A stretch of 64,000 nucleotides of DNA from Marivita sp051859345 (GTDB lineage Bacteria > Pseudomonadota > Alphaproteobacteria > Rhodobacterales > Rhodobacteraceae). Below the pieces are notes generated by a model. That model was not told the DNA's origin. It made no database searches and saw nothing but the letters and a program-made list of their open reading frames with translations. A program made the position numbers and the translations under genes. Below are positions 54,555-63,454 of this stretch, piece after piece. Position 1 is the stretch's first letter; each line of letters starts with the position of its first letter. Location: the NCBI RefSeq assembly GCF_051859345.1, contig NZ_JBHYFV010000001.1:186001-250000 (forward strand), in the 5' to 3' direction.

Positions 54555-55512
54555 GCCCGTGGATATCGACCACAAATTTGCCTTTCAGCTGGACTGGAAC
54601 CTGTTGCGCACCTTCCTTGTGATCGCCGAAGAGCAAAGCATCACCCGCGCCGCGCACCGGTTGTTGCGGGGTCAACCAGCAGTCACGCAGGCGCTTCAGC
54701 GGCTTGAGGCAGAGTTGGGCTGCAAACTGGCTGAACGCGGCAAAGGGGCGTTTCGTCTGACCGCTGCGGGCCGCAAATTGCAGGCCGAGGCGCGCAGATT
54801 GTTTGACGGGGTTGCGCAGTTGCCGGAAACCATCGGGCAATTGCAGAACGAACTGTCCGGTGATGTGCGACTGCTGGTCGCCACTTATGTCGTTACACCG
54901 TTACTGGATGATTTGCTTGCCGAATTCGCAAGGTCACATCCGAAAGTCCGCTTCAGCATTCGCGTCGAAACCAGCAGCGAAGTCATTCGCGATATCCGAG
55001 AAAGACAGGCAACCCTGGGCATCTGCCTCGTGAGCCGGGAATTTCCCGATCTGGAATACACCCATATGTACCGCGAATTCTTCGGCTTCTTCTGCGGCCG
55101 GACACATCCGCTTTTCGGGCGCGACAACCTGAAGATGGACGACCTGCGCCCCTACCCATCCGTCGCTTTTGACACCGAGGAAATCGACAACGCCCTGCAA
55201 CAAATCGTCATGCTGCGCAGCGCCTGGGGGCTGACACGCGTAGTCGCCGGTCGATCTTCGCAGTTGGAAGAAGTCCGCCGCATGGTCATGTGCGGAATGG
55301 GGATCGGCGCATTCCCGATCCATGTGGTGCAGGACAGCGTCGAACGTGGATTGCTTTGGCGTCTGCCACCCTACGAAGATCCGCCCGAGGTTGATATCTT
55401 TCTGACCGTCAATCCACGCAAACACATGAACCGGGCTGAAACCCAATTCCTCGCAGATCTGACGCGCGCAATACGTCATACACCCTTGGAGGAACGCACC
55501 TATCGCGGATAG
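54553..55512 (+). CDS. LysR-family transcriptional regulator
   Basis: A 319-residue LTTR. An N-terminal winged helix-turn-helix (about 14-72; LRTFLVIAEEQSITRAAHRL) and a two-lobed effector domain (about 100-300) are clear. The ATG at 54553 is preferred over an in-frame TTG 12 bases upstream. It is divergent from the PotB-like operon, with dyads between, so it probably controls uptake and breakdown of the operon's substrate. Confidence 0.88.
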   Translation: MPVDIDHKFAFQLDWNLLRTFLVIAEEQSITRAAHRLLRGQPAVTQALQRLEAELGCKLAERGKGAFRLTAAGRKLQAEARRLFDGVAQLPETIGQLQNELSGDVRLLVATYVVTPLLDDLLAEFARSHPKVRFSIRVETSSEVIRDIRERQATLGICLVSREFPDLEYTHMYREFFGFFCGRTHPLFGRDNLKMDDLRPYPSVAFDTEEIDNALQQIVMLRSAWGLTRVVAGRSSQLEEVRRMVMCGMGIGAFPIHVVQDSVERGLLWRLPPYEDPPEVDIFLTVNPRKHMNRAETQFLADLTRAIRHTPLEERTYRG

Positions 55513-55547
55513 CTCGGCTCGTGTCGGCACCCCAATAGAGACACGCG

Positions 55548-56285
55548 TCACCCAAGATCGAACACCCGCCCAATCCGGTTGATCCGCCGCGAAAACCCAC
55601 CAAGCTGCCCAAGGTGCCAGGCCAGCACCTGATTGCTCGACAGAACCGGGATATCAAGCTCTGCTTCGCAATCTTCGATCACGTCAAGCGCGCGCAGGTT
55701 GGTGCAGGACATGAAGACAGCCCCGCAGGTGCCGTTGCGCCCGACATGAATGACCGCGTCCCGCACCGACTCCTTTGAGATGCGGACAACGCGCTCTTCC
55801 AGGGGTTCATCAAAGCTCCCGAACGAGGCCACGGTCACACCTGCCGCATCCAGCCCTTGAATGAGGCGGTCACTGACCGACGCGACATAAGGGCTGACAA
55901 GACCAATCTGCGTGATCCCGGCCGTTTTGCAAACCGCGATCAACGCCGTCAGCGGGTCCGTCACATGCGGCGTTGCCACACCCTTTTGGATCAGCTCTGC
56001 AACCCGCGCCGGGCCAATCGTGGCGCTGGCAGATGTGCAGGCGTAGCCCACAGCGGCACAGTGCGCCCCACGAGGAAGCAAGGCGGCAGAGGCCGTCAGA
56101 TTGTCCTCCATCGCGCGCAGGCTTTCCAGTGTCACTGCTATTCCCGAAGGAACCCGCGACACCAGACTTTCCACATCCTGCGGCAGCAATGTCCGGAAAT
56201 CCCGCTCGATCGTTTCATCGCTTTGCAGCGTGATCAACCCGATCTGGGTCGGGTGATCACTGGTTATGGAATAGGGCAAAGCCAT
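55548..56285 (-). CDS. Asp/Glu racemase superfamily protein (maleate isomerase/EutA-like)
   Basis: A 245-residue protein of the Asp/Glu racemase fold, closest in plan to maleate cis-trans isomerase, arylmalonate decarboxylase and EutA. Both catalytic cysteines are present (VGYACTSASATIG, about 83, and FMSCTNLRALD, about 195). The ATG overlaps the M24 gene stop (TGATG). The presence of EutB/EutC-like genes nearby favours the EutA reading, but the exact reaction is open. Confidence 0.78.
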   Translation of the reverse strand: MALPYSITSDHPTQIGLITLQSDETIERDFRTLLPQDVESLVSRVPSGIAVTLESLRAMEDNLTASAALLPRGAHCAAVGYACTSASATIGPARVAELIQKGVATPHVTDPLTALIAVCKTAGITQIGLVSPYVASVSDRLIQGLDAAGVTVASFGSFDEPLEERVVRISKESVRDAVIHVGRNGTCGAVFMSCTNLRALDVIEDCEAELDIPVLSSNQVLAWHLGQLGGFSRRINRIGRVFDLG

Positions 56286-57445
56286 CAGATCACCCGGATG
56301 TCAGGGGATTGCGGATGTGACAGGAACTCTGCGCCAGAGTCGCGGATCACGATGTTTTCCTCGTGGACTAGGATTTTGCCTGCTCCAACATCAACCGATG
56401 GTTCAAGCGTCAGAACCATTCCAGCCATCAGGACCGTGTGATCCTGTGGAATGATCGAGGGCCATTCGGTCAATTGCATTCCAAGACCATGCCCCAGCCG
56501 CCCGGCCTCCATGATTGTGCCGGACGGGTTCACCACGACGTTCATCGCATGAAACAGATCGGCAATCGTCGCACCGGGCCTTGCCATCTCTGCCGCCGTT
56601 TGCGTGGCCTCAACCAAACGGGAATGGCCGGTTTTCACGGTCTCAGTTGGCGGTCCAACACTGAAGTTGCGGTCAAAATCGCAGAAATACCCATCCCAGA
56701 CCAACCCGGTGTCCAGCATCAGCACATCACCCTGCGCAAGCGGCGCGTCCGTGGCGGGTGAGATCACGTCCGCATAGCCCGAGTGATCCGCAGCCCCTGC
56801 GAGGTACGGCACCCAATCCGCCCCCTCTTCGAGGCAAAGCATCTGGAACCTGCGAAACACATGCGACAGCGGCATCCCGGCTCCGATACCTTGCGGCACC
56901 CGGTCAAAGGCACGGGTCGCAATGGCAGCGGCATGGCGAATTTTTTCGATCTCGGCCTCTGATTTAACCAGTCGCATCTGACGAGTGATGGCGGCATCGC
57001 TGACCAGCCGTCGCGGTGAAAGACCTGTTTCCAACCGCCGCAGATCGGCCAGCGGCATGTGGACATGGCTTTCCATCTGATCGGCAATTCCGATTTGCCC
57101 AGCCTTTGGCGTGACCTCATGCAGCGCCTCGAGAAGCAGCCCGATCCCGTCATCCGTATAGTCAGGTGCAGCCCATGTCCGGATATCTGTAATCCAACTC
57201 TGCCCCATCAGATGCGCACCAATGGACGGGATGACCGCAATCGGATCGCCGGAAACCGGAACAATCACGAACCAGGGTCGCGTCGGGCTTTCCCAGAACC
57301 GCGTCAGGAAGCCGGTGTAGTACCGGATCTCGGGTTCGGTTGTCAGCAGCAACGCGGACAGGCCGTGTTTCACCATCAAGTTCTGCGCTGCCCTTGTGCG
57401 ACCCCGGAATTCCGATGCGGGAAATCCACGGATGGGCGAAGTCAT
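56285..57445 (-). CDS. M24-family metallo-hydrolase (Xaa-Pro peptidase/ectoine hydrolase superfamily)
   Basis: A 386-residue pita-bread-fold enzyme with a creatinase-type N-terminal domain (about 1-155) and an M24 catalytic domain. The five metal ligands can be placed: two Asp (MLDTGLVWDGYFCDFDR), His (LGHGLGMQ), Glu (VLTLEPSV) and Glu (LVHEENIVI). Relatives include prolidases, creatinase and the ectoine hydrolase EutD/DoeA. It overlaps genes on both sides (ATGA and TGATG). Ring or amide hydrolysis is likely; the substrate is unknown. Confidence 0.82.
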   Translation of the reverse strand: MTSPIRGFPASEFRGRTRAAQNLMVKHGLSALLLTTEPEIRYYTGFLTRFWESPTRPWFVIVPVSGDPIAVIPSIGAHLMGQSWITDIRTWAAPDYTDDGIGLLLEALHEVTPKAGQIGIADQMESHVHMPLADLRRLETGLSPRRLVSDAAITRQMRLVKSEAEIEKIRHAAAIATRAFDRVPQGIGAGMPLSHVFRRFQMLCLEEGADWVPYLAGAADHSGYADVISPATDAPLAQGDVLMLDTGLVWDGYFCDFDRNFSVGPPTETVKTGHSRLVEATQTAAEMARPGATIADLFHAMNVVVNPSGTIMEAGRLGHGLGMQLTEWPSIIPQDHTVLMAGMVLTLEPSVDVGAGKILVHEENIVIRDSGAEFLSHPQSPDIRVI

Positions 57446-58485
57446 GAGGTTTGCTCGCTCAGGATCACCAACACCTGTGACTTGGCCGACAATCCCAACG
57501 CGTCCTGATGATCCCGCGCGGCAAGCAGCCCTGCAAATCCGGCTCCTCCTGACGGGGTGGTGGCATAACCCGCCTCCGCACAGGCCATGGCGCCCAAAGC
57601 GCCCTCCGTCTCGGTGATCAGCACAAAATCATCCGCATCCCGCGCCAATCCCTTCAGGGCAATCAAAGACGGCTCTTTGCAGTCCAACCGGCCCATTGAG
57701 GATTTCGGGCCATCGGTGACCTGAGATGTGCCCGACTTGATCGAAGCATAGAGCGCCGGGGCAAATTCGGGTTCGACCACGACGATGCGGGGCGTATTGC
57801 CCCAAGCCTGTCTGACATAGGCAGCGCAGGCCGCGGCAAGTCCCCCGACGCCTGCCTGCAAGAAGATGTGGCTGGGTGCCTCGGACATCTGCAGGACCGC
57901 CTCCTGCATAAGTACAAGATACCCCTCCATAAGAACATGCGGGCGATCAAAATATCCCGGCCAGGAACTGTCCGACAGCAGCGCCCAACCGTTGTCATCG
58001 GCTGCCTGCGCCGCACCGGCCATCGCCTCTTCATAGATTGCCCCATGACGTGTCACCAGGGCCCCGAATGCGCGAAGGCGGTCGGCGAAAGCCTCTGGCA
58101 CTGTGTCAGCCAGATACACAACCGCATGGGCACCAAAGGCTTGCGCCCCGGCCGCGACTGACAACCCGTGATTGCCGGCGCTCGCGGTCACATATGTGCG
58201 CCCTTGCGCCGTTCCGGTCTCGGCATCCCGAGCAATCACATAAGCCGCGCCCAGCGCCTTGAAACTGCCCAGCCCCATCCGGTTGCGTTCGTCCTTGATG
58301 CAGACTTGGGCCACACCAGCGGCTTTGGCCAATTCCGGCACATCGGCCAGCGGGGTCACAGCGGCGGCAGGGCACCGCGCAAGCAAGTGCGCAGGCCGCT
58401 CCGCATTGTCGCTTGGCATCGGAACGTCGGCAAGAGCGGCCAGCACGGCTGCGGCTTGGCCTTGTGTTTTATGCAGAAGTTTCAT
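57442..58485 (-). CDS. Diaminopropionate ammonia-lyase-like PLP enzyme
   Basis: A 347-residue fold-type II PLP enzyme. The lysine motif GLGSFKALGAAYV (about 88-100), the phosphate loop TASAGNHGLSVAAG (about 115-128), SDSSWPGYFDRP and GVGGLAAACAA match diaminopropionate ammonia-lyase better than threonine dehydratase. It is somewhat shorter than the usual 390-400 residues. It probably removes ammonia from a diamino or hydroxyamino acid. It is the first gene of a three-gene coupled operon. Confidence 0.78.
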   Translation of the reverse strand: MKLLHKTQGQAAAVLAALADVPMPSDNAERPAHLLARCPAAAVTPLADVPELAKAAGVAQVCIKDERNRMGLGSFKALGAAYVIARDAETGTAQGRTYVTASAGNHGLSVAAGAQAFGAHAVVYLADTVPEAFADRLRAFGALVTRHGAIYEEAMAGAAQAADDNGWALLSDSSWPGYFDRPHVLMEGYLVLMQEAVLQMSEAPSHIFLQAGVGGLAAACAAYVRQAWGNTPRIVVVEPEFAPALYASIKSGTSQVTDGPKSSMGRLDCKEPSLIALKGLARDADDFVLITETEGALGAMACAEAGYATTPSGGAGFAGLLAARDHQDALGLSAKSQVLVILSEQTS

Positions 58486-58622
58486 GATTACATGATGGCA
58501 GTGTCCACGCGGTCCTGTCACCCCACAGCCGACACAAGCAACCCCGCCACCGACCCTTCTGTTTGCCCTGATCCAGAAACCTGTCTAGCGTTCGGGAAAA
58601 CGACTGGAAGGCCTCAAGCCAC

Positions 58623-60275
58623 ATGACCCTCACAAACAGCACGGTGCGCGCCGCAGATCATCTTGTGGATCAATTGGTGACACAGGGGATCACCGCAGCC
58701 TTCGGCGTGCCGGGGGAAAGCTATCTTCCGGTGCTGGATGCGTTCTACGGTCGTGAAACCGACATCCGGTTTATCACCTGCCGTCAGGAAGGCGGCGCCG
58801 CGATGGCCGCTGATGCCTATGGCAAGTTGACTGGGCGTCCGGGCATCTGTTTTGCCACGCGAGGTCCCGGAGCGACAAATGCCAGCGCCGGGGTACACAT
58901 TGCCTACCAGGATTCGACCCCGATGATCCTTTTTCTGGGTCAGGTGGCCCGCGACATGGTCGAACGCGAAGCGTTTCAGGAAATCGACTACCGTCGCATG
59001 TTCGGCCAGATGACCAAGTGGGTCGCCCAGATCGACGACGCCTCGCGACTTCAGGAATATGTCAGCCGCGCGTTCCGTACCGCACTGTCAGGGCGGCCTG
59101 GCCCGGTTGTGCTCGCGCTGCCAGAGGACATGCTGTATGACGAGATCATTCAGCCAAAACCCCCTGCCCGCATCGAAACGCCGCGATTTGCGCCGTCGCC
59201 CAATGCGATGGATACGCTAAGACATCGGATCGCGCAGGCTAAAAACCCGCTGGTCATGGCCGGAGGCGGCGGCTGGACGAAGCGAGGTATCGACGCATTG
59301 CAACGCTTTGCCGAAACGCAGGGTTTGCCAGTGTCCGTTTCGCTGCGCTGCCAAAGCCTGATCGACAACCGCCATCCGAATTACATCGGCCACTACGGTG
59401 TCGGCACGCCGCCTTACCTCAAGAAAATTATGGCCGAAACGGATCTATTGATCGCCATTGGCCCGCGTCTGGGGGAGATGACAACTGCGGGATATTCGAT
59501 CCTGACGCCCCCGGTGCCAGACCAGTCGCTGGCGCATGTCTTTCCCGAACCGGAAGAGATCGGGCGTGTTTTTGAACCGGAAATCGCGCTGATCGCGGAC
59601 ACCGAGAGTTTCTGCACCGAAGTCGCATCCTGGGACGCAATTGCACCCAAGCAGTTTGCAAACCGCACACATGACCTTCACGAAACGTACAAAAGATTCA
59701 GTAACCCCGCCTCGGTGGAAGAAGACCCACTTGCCCCCTTTTTCGCCCATCTGGCCGAAACGCTTCCCGACGATGCAATTCTTTGCAACGGCGCGGGCAA
59801 CTACGCGGGATGGCTGCACCGCTTCTATCGCTACCGCGCGCCGGGATCACAACTTGCGCCGACCTCGGGCTCCATGGGGTATGGTCTGCCGGCAGCGATC
59901 GGAGCCGCAATCTGTGCGCCCGAACGCGAGGTGTTCGCCATCGCCGGTGACGGCTGTTTCATGATGACCTGTCAGGAAATGGCGACAGCAGTGCATCATG
60001 ATCTGAACCTGACGGTGATCATCATCGACAATGCCCGCTATGGCACGATCCGCGCGCATCAGGAACGCGAATACCCGGACCGCGTGTCGGGCACGGCCCT
60101 GACCAACCCGGATTTCTGCGATTTCGCCCGATCCTTCGGCGCGCATGCCGAAAAGGCTCCGGACTATGACAGCTTTGTCGCCGCCGTCTCGGCAGCCCGC
60201 AATCGCGGTGGTGTCAACCTGATCGAAGTGAAAGCCGATCCGTCGTTCCTGTCACCCGGCAAGCGCCTGGAATAA
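58623..60275 (+). CDS. ThDP-dependent enzyme (acetolactate synthase-like), first of a tandem pair
   Basis: A 550-residue ThDP enzyme with the PYR domain (catalytic Glu in CRQEGGAA, about 53-60), a central domain and the PP domain. The PP domain has the GDG...N ThDP signature (AGDGCFMMTCQEMAT, then IIIDNARYGTIR). No transmembrane or FAD-specific feature is obvious. It is divergent from the PLP/M24/racemase operon, which suggests a shared pathway. The substrate is unknown; acetolactate synthase is only the nearest general label. Confidence 0.8.
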   Translation: MTLTNSTVRAADHLVDQLVTQGITAAFGVPGESYLPVLDAFYGRETDIRFITCRQEGGAAMAADAYGKLTGRPGICFATRGPGATNASAGVHIAYQDSTPMILFLGQVARDMVEREAFQEIDYRRMFGQMTKWVAQIDDASRLQEYVSRAFRTALSGRPGPVVLALPEDMLYDEIIQPKPPARIETPRFAPSPNAMDTLRHRIAQAKNPLVMAGGGGWTKRGIDALQRFAETQGLPVSVSLRCQSLIDNRHPNYIGHYGVGTPPYLKKIMAETDLLIAIGPRLGEMTTAGYSILTPPVPDQSLAHVFPEPEEIGRVFEPEIALIADTESFCTEVASWDAIAPKQFANRTHDLHETYKRFSNPASVEEDPLAPFFAHLAETLPDDAILCNGAGNYAGWLHRFYRYRAPGSQLAPTSGSMGYGLPAAIGAAICAPEREVFAIAGDGCFMMTCQEMATAVHHDLNLTVIIIDNARYGTIRAHQEREYPDRVSGTALTNPDFCDFARSFGAHAEKAPDYDSFVAAVSAARNRGGVNLIEVKADPSFLSPGKRLE

Positions 60276-60389
60276 AGCCGCGCCACAGGCCTACAACATT
60301 GCATCAGGGTCACGGAACCCTCACTTCGGCTCGTCATCGAAGGGCGCAACGCTATCTTCAGACTGAGCCACTACAAGAAAGAGAGCCGC

Positions 60390-62039
60390 GTGACCAAAGC
60401 AAGTGACCTGTTTGTGCAATGCCTCGAAGCGGAAGGCGTCAAGCGCATCTTCGGCGTTCCTGGTGAAGAAAACGCCGACATGATGATGTCGTTGCAGCAA
60501 TCTTCCATCGAGTTTGTGCTCTGTCGTCACGAACAGGGTGCCGCGTTCATGGCGGCTGTGCATGGGCGCTTGACCGGCACGGTCGGCGTCTGCCTTGGAA
60601 CCCTTGGGCCCGGTGCAACCAACCTGATGACGGGTGTGGCCGATGGCAACATGGACCGCGCGCCGCTTCTGGTGATCACCGGTCAGGCGGCCACCACCCG
60701 CCAGCACAAGGAAAGTCATCAGGTGATGGATGTGGTGAGCATGTTCAAATCTGTGACCAAGTGGTCGCAGGCGATCTTGTCGCCCGATGCTATCCCCGAA
60801 GTGGTGCGCAAGGCGGTCAAACTGGCCGAGGCGGAAAAGCCGGGCGCGGTGCATATCGAACTGGCCGAGGATATCGCAAAACATGAAACCGACGCGCGCC
60901 CCCTGAAGGTGAACACCGTCCGCCGCCCCGCACCTGACACCAAGGCGCTGGATCAGGCATGGGATTTGATCGCGGCGGCCAAGCGCCCATTGATCATCGC
61001 AGGCAACGGCACGATCCGCACCCGCGCCAGTGCCGCGCTCAGGGCATTCTGCGACACGACGGGCATCGGTGCCTTGATGACGTTCATGGCCAAAGGTGCG
61101 CTTGATCTGGATGATCCGCGATGCCTGTTCACCATTGGCATGGGGCAACGCGACTTTCCAATGACGATGGTCGAGGAATCCGATCTTATCATCACCATGG
61201 GATACGATATGGTGGAATACCCACCCAGCAGCTGGAACGCGAAGGGCGACACCAAGATCGTCCACATCGACTTTCTTCCCGCCGAGGTGGACAACAATTA
61301 CAGTCCGGACGTTGAGATTGTCGGAGATCTTGCCGGGGCGATCTCGGCGCTGGAAAAGCGGGCCAAGCGCGCGTCCCTGACATATGATTTCTCTGCACAG
61401 GTGGCGCTGCGCACAACAATGCAGAAGGAATTCGCCGCCCACGCAGACGAGACTGGCGAAGGCCCGATCACGCCGCAAAAAGCCATCGCAGATGTGCGTG
61501 CCTGCCTTGGACCCAACGATATCCTGCTCTGCGGTGTCGGCGCGCACAAGATGTGGGTCGCGCGGCAATTCCAATGTCATGAACCCGGCACCTGCATCAT
61601 CTCGAACGGGTTCTGTTCGATGGGGATGCCCCTGCCCGGCGCGATCAGCGCGGCGATCAGTTGTCCTGACCGCAAGGTTCTGGGGCTTGTCGGAGATGCG
61701 GATTTCCTGATGAACCTGCAGGAAATGGAAACCGCGCGGCGGCTGAATTCCGACATCACGATGCTGGTTTGGGAAGACAACGCCTACGGTCTGATCGCCT
61801 GGAAGCAAGAGCAGGAATTCGGCCACCATACGGACTTGTCCTTTGGCAATCCCGACTGGATGGGACTGGCCAAGAGCTTTGGCTGGCACGGGAGCACCTG
61901 CACCCGCCCCGAGGACCTGCAAACCCAACTGGCGCAAGCGTTGAACACGGACGGTCCCTCGCTGGTCGTGATTCCGGTGGATTACCGCGAAAACATGAAG
62001 TTGACGGAACGTCTGGGGACGCTGACGGTTAGCCTCTGA
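60390..62039 (+). CDS. ThDP-dependent enzyme (acetolactate synthase large subunit-like), second of the pair
   Basis: A 549-residue ThDP enzyme starting at GTG 60390. The catalytic Glu lies in CRHEQGAAFMAA (about 49-60). The ThDP motif is GDADFLMNLQEMETARRL ending in EDNAYG, with GDA in place of the common GDG. Length matches the upstream gene, but sequence similarity between the two is modest. It has no small regulatory subunit beside it, so a catabolic or unusual carboligase is more likely than the anabolic IlvB. The gap to the upstream gene is 114 bases. Confidence 0.8.
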   Translation: MTKASDLFVQCLEAEGVKRIFGVPGEENADMMMSLQQSSIEFVLCRHEQGAAFMAAVHGRLTGTVGVCLGTLGPGATNLMTGVADGNMDRAPLLVITGQAATTRQHKESHQVMDVVSMFKSVTKWSQAILSPDAIPEVVRKAVKLAEAEKPGAVHIELAEDIAKHETDARPLKVNTVRRPAPDTKALDQAWDLIAAAKRPLIIAGNGTIRTRASAALRAFCDTTGIGALMTFMAKGALDLDDPRCLFTIGMGQRDFPMTMVEESDLIITMGYDMVEYPPSSWNAKGDTKIVHIDFLPAEVDNNYSPDVEIVGDLAGAISALEKRAKRASLTYDFSAQVALRTTMQKEFAAHADETGEGPITPQKAIADVRACLGPNDILLCGVGAHKMWVARQFQCHEPGTCIISNGFCSMGMPLPGAISAAISCPDRKVLGLVGDADFLMNLQEMETARRLNSDITMLVWEDNAYGLIAWKQEQEFGHHTDLSFGNPDWMGLAKSFGWHGSTCTRPEDLQTQLAQALNTDGPSLVVIPVDYRENMKLTERLGTLTVSL

Positions 62040-62119
62040 TCATCAGGGCAGGGTGTAGGACCAAACGCAAGGTCGAACTCGATGACCTTCTTTCCAGCCT
62101 CATGGATCGCACGCCCGGA

Positions 62120-63331
62120 TCACAGGAAAGCGGTGGCGAACAGCAAGAGACTGGTTGCCACGCCCATCACCGGGACAAACATCGGGACGTGATAATGCGC
62201 CCCGAAGGACGGTCCACGCAGCTTGAGCCGGATCAGCGCGATATTCACCAGAACAAAGACAGACAGCACGATCTGCGACGTGCGTTCAGCCAAGGCATCA
62301 ATCGGAAAGGTCAGCGCCAGCAGCAGGATCGCAGCGACAACCGCACATGTCGCAACATCCGGAGTCCGGGTCGTCGCCGAAACATGGGACAGCAGTCCGG
62401 GCAGATGTCCGCGATCCGCCAAGCCGTAGATCACCCGCGAGGCCATGATCATCTGGATCAGCACACCGTTCACCGTGGCAACGATGGCAATCACGCCAAA
62501 CGCCTGTCGCACGCCCTCTGGGGCGGTTTGAAACACCAGCGATAACGGCGCTGCCGAGGCGGAAAGCGTACCAAGCGGCACCGCAACCAGAACGGCGGTT
62601 GTTGTCCCGATATAGAGCAAAGTCGCCAGAACCAGCGTCCAGATGATGGCTTTTGGCATTGTGTGCAGGGGGTCTTTGACCTCTTCCGCGACATTGGCCA
62701 TGTCTTCGAATCCGACAAAGGCGAAGAAGGCCAGCAACGACGCTGCGCCGATCCCGGCCCAATGCCCACCCGTCAGGGGTGGCACGATGTCGATCAGCGC
62801 AACACCCGCGGGCTCGGCAATCGCAAAACCCCAGACCATGACAAAGATCAGGCCGGACACCTCGATCACGGTGATGATGGCCGCGACGGTGACGGATTGT
62901 GTGATGCCCCACAGCGCAATCATCCCCATCGCGACAACCACACCGACTGTCAGGAATGTCTGCGACGCTCCGGTCAACTCGTGCAAATAAGACGCCGCTC
63001 CAAGCGATACCGCTGCCGCCGAAACTAGTCCCGAAAGTGCAACTGCCAGACCAACAACGGTGGCGAGCGTTCCAGACGAAAACCCAGCCTCGACATAGGC
63101 GGCCTCTCCGGCGCTGACCGGATAACGAGTTGACAGTTCGGCGTAGGAAAAGGCGGTGAAGGCAACCACAATCGCGGCAATGGCAAAAGACACCGGTGCA
63201 TAGGCCCCGGCCGCAGCCGCAGTCGCGCCGACCAGCACATAAATCCCCGCACCCACGGTTACACCCAGACCGTAAAGCGTCAACAAGGGCACATTCAAGG
63301 AACGGCGCAGCTTGTCGGGGTGATCTGTCAC
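62120..63331 (-). CDS. APC-family amino acid/amine permease
   Basis: A 403-residue transporter with about twelve membrane segments, starting at GTG 63331. The APC opening (LYGLGVTVGAGIYVLVG, about 18-34) and GFEDMANVAEEVKDP (about 210-224) are typical. It exchanges or imports an amino acid or amine. It lies beside the ThDP genes (convergent) and may supply or export an intermediate of that region; this is inference. Confidence 0.85.
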   Translation of the reverse strand: MTDHPDKLRRSLNVPLLTLYGLGVTVGAGIYVLVGATAAAAGAYAPVSFAIAAIVVAFTAFSYAELSTRYPVSAGEAAYVEAGFSSGTLATVVGLAVALSGLVSAAAVSLGAASYLHELTGASQTFLTVGVVVAMGMIALWGITQSVTVAAIITVIEVSGLIFVMVWGFAIAEPAGVALIDIVPPLTGGHWAGIGAASLLAFFAFVGFEDMANVAEEVKDPLHTMPKAIIWTLVLATLLYIGTTTAVLVAVPLGTLSASAAPLSLVFQTAPEGVRQAFGVIAIVATVNGVLIQMIMASRVIYGLADRGHLPGLLSHVSATTRTPDVATCAVVAAILLLALTFPIDALAERTSQIVLSVFVLVNIALIRLKLRGPSFGAHYHVPMFVPVMGVATSLLLFATAFL

Positions 63332-63454
63332 GATGGAACTGCCTCTTTCACGGATGCGACAGCCTTTTGAATGCTGGAGATCCTATCCAACGCTAGAGGG
63401 AATTCGGCCCGTCGAACATGACGTGAGTCAACCGCCCGGAACAAAACTGCTGGG

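Noticed and set aside
60321..61937. 538-codon minus-strand open frame
   Set aside because: It is antisense to the second ThDP enzyme, whose motifs are all intact. No ribosome-binding site or domain pattern supports it.
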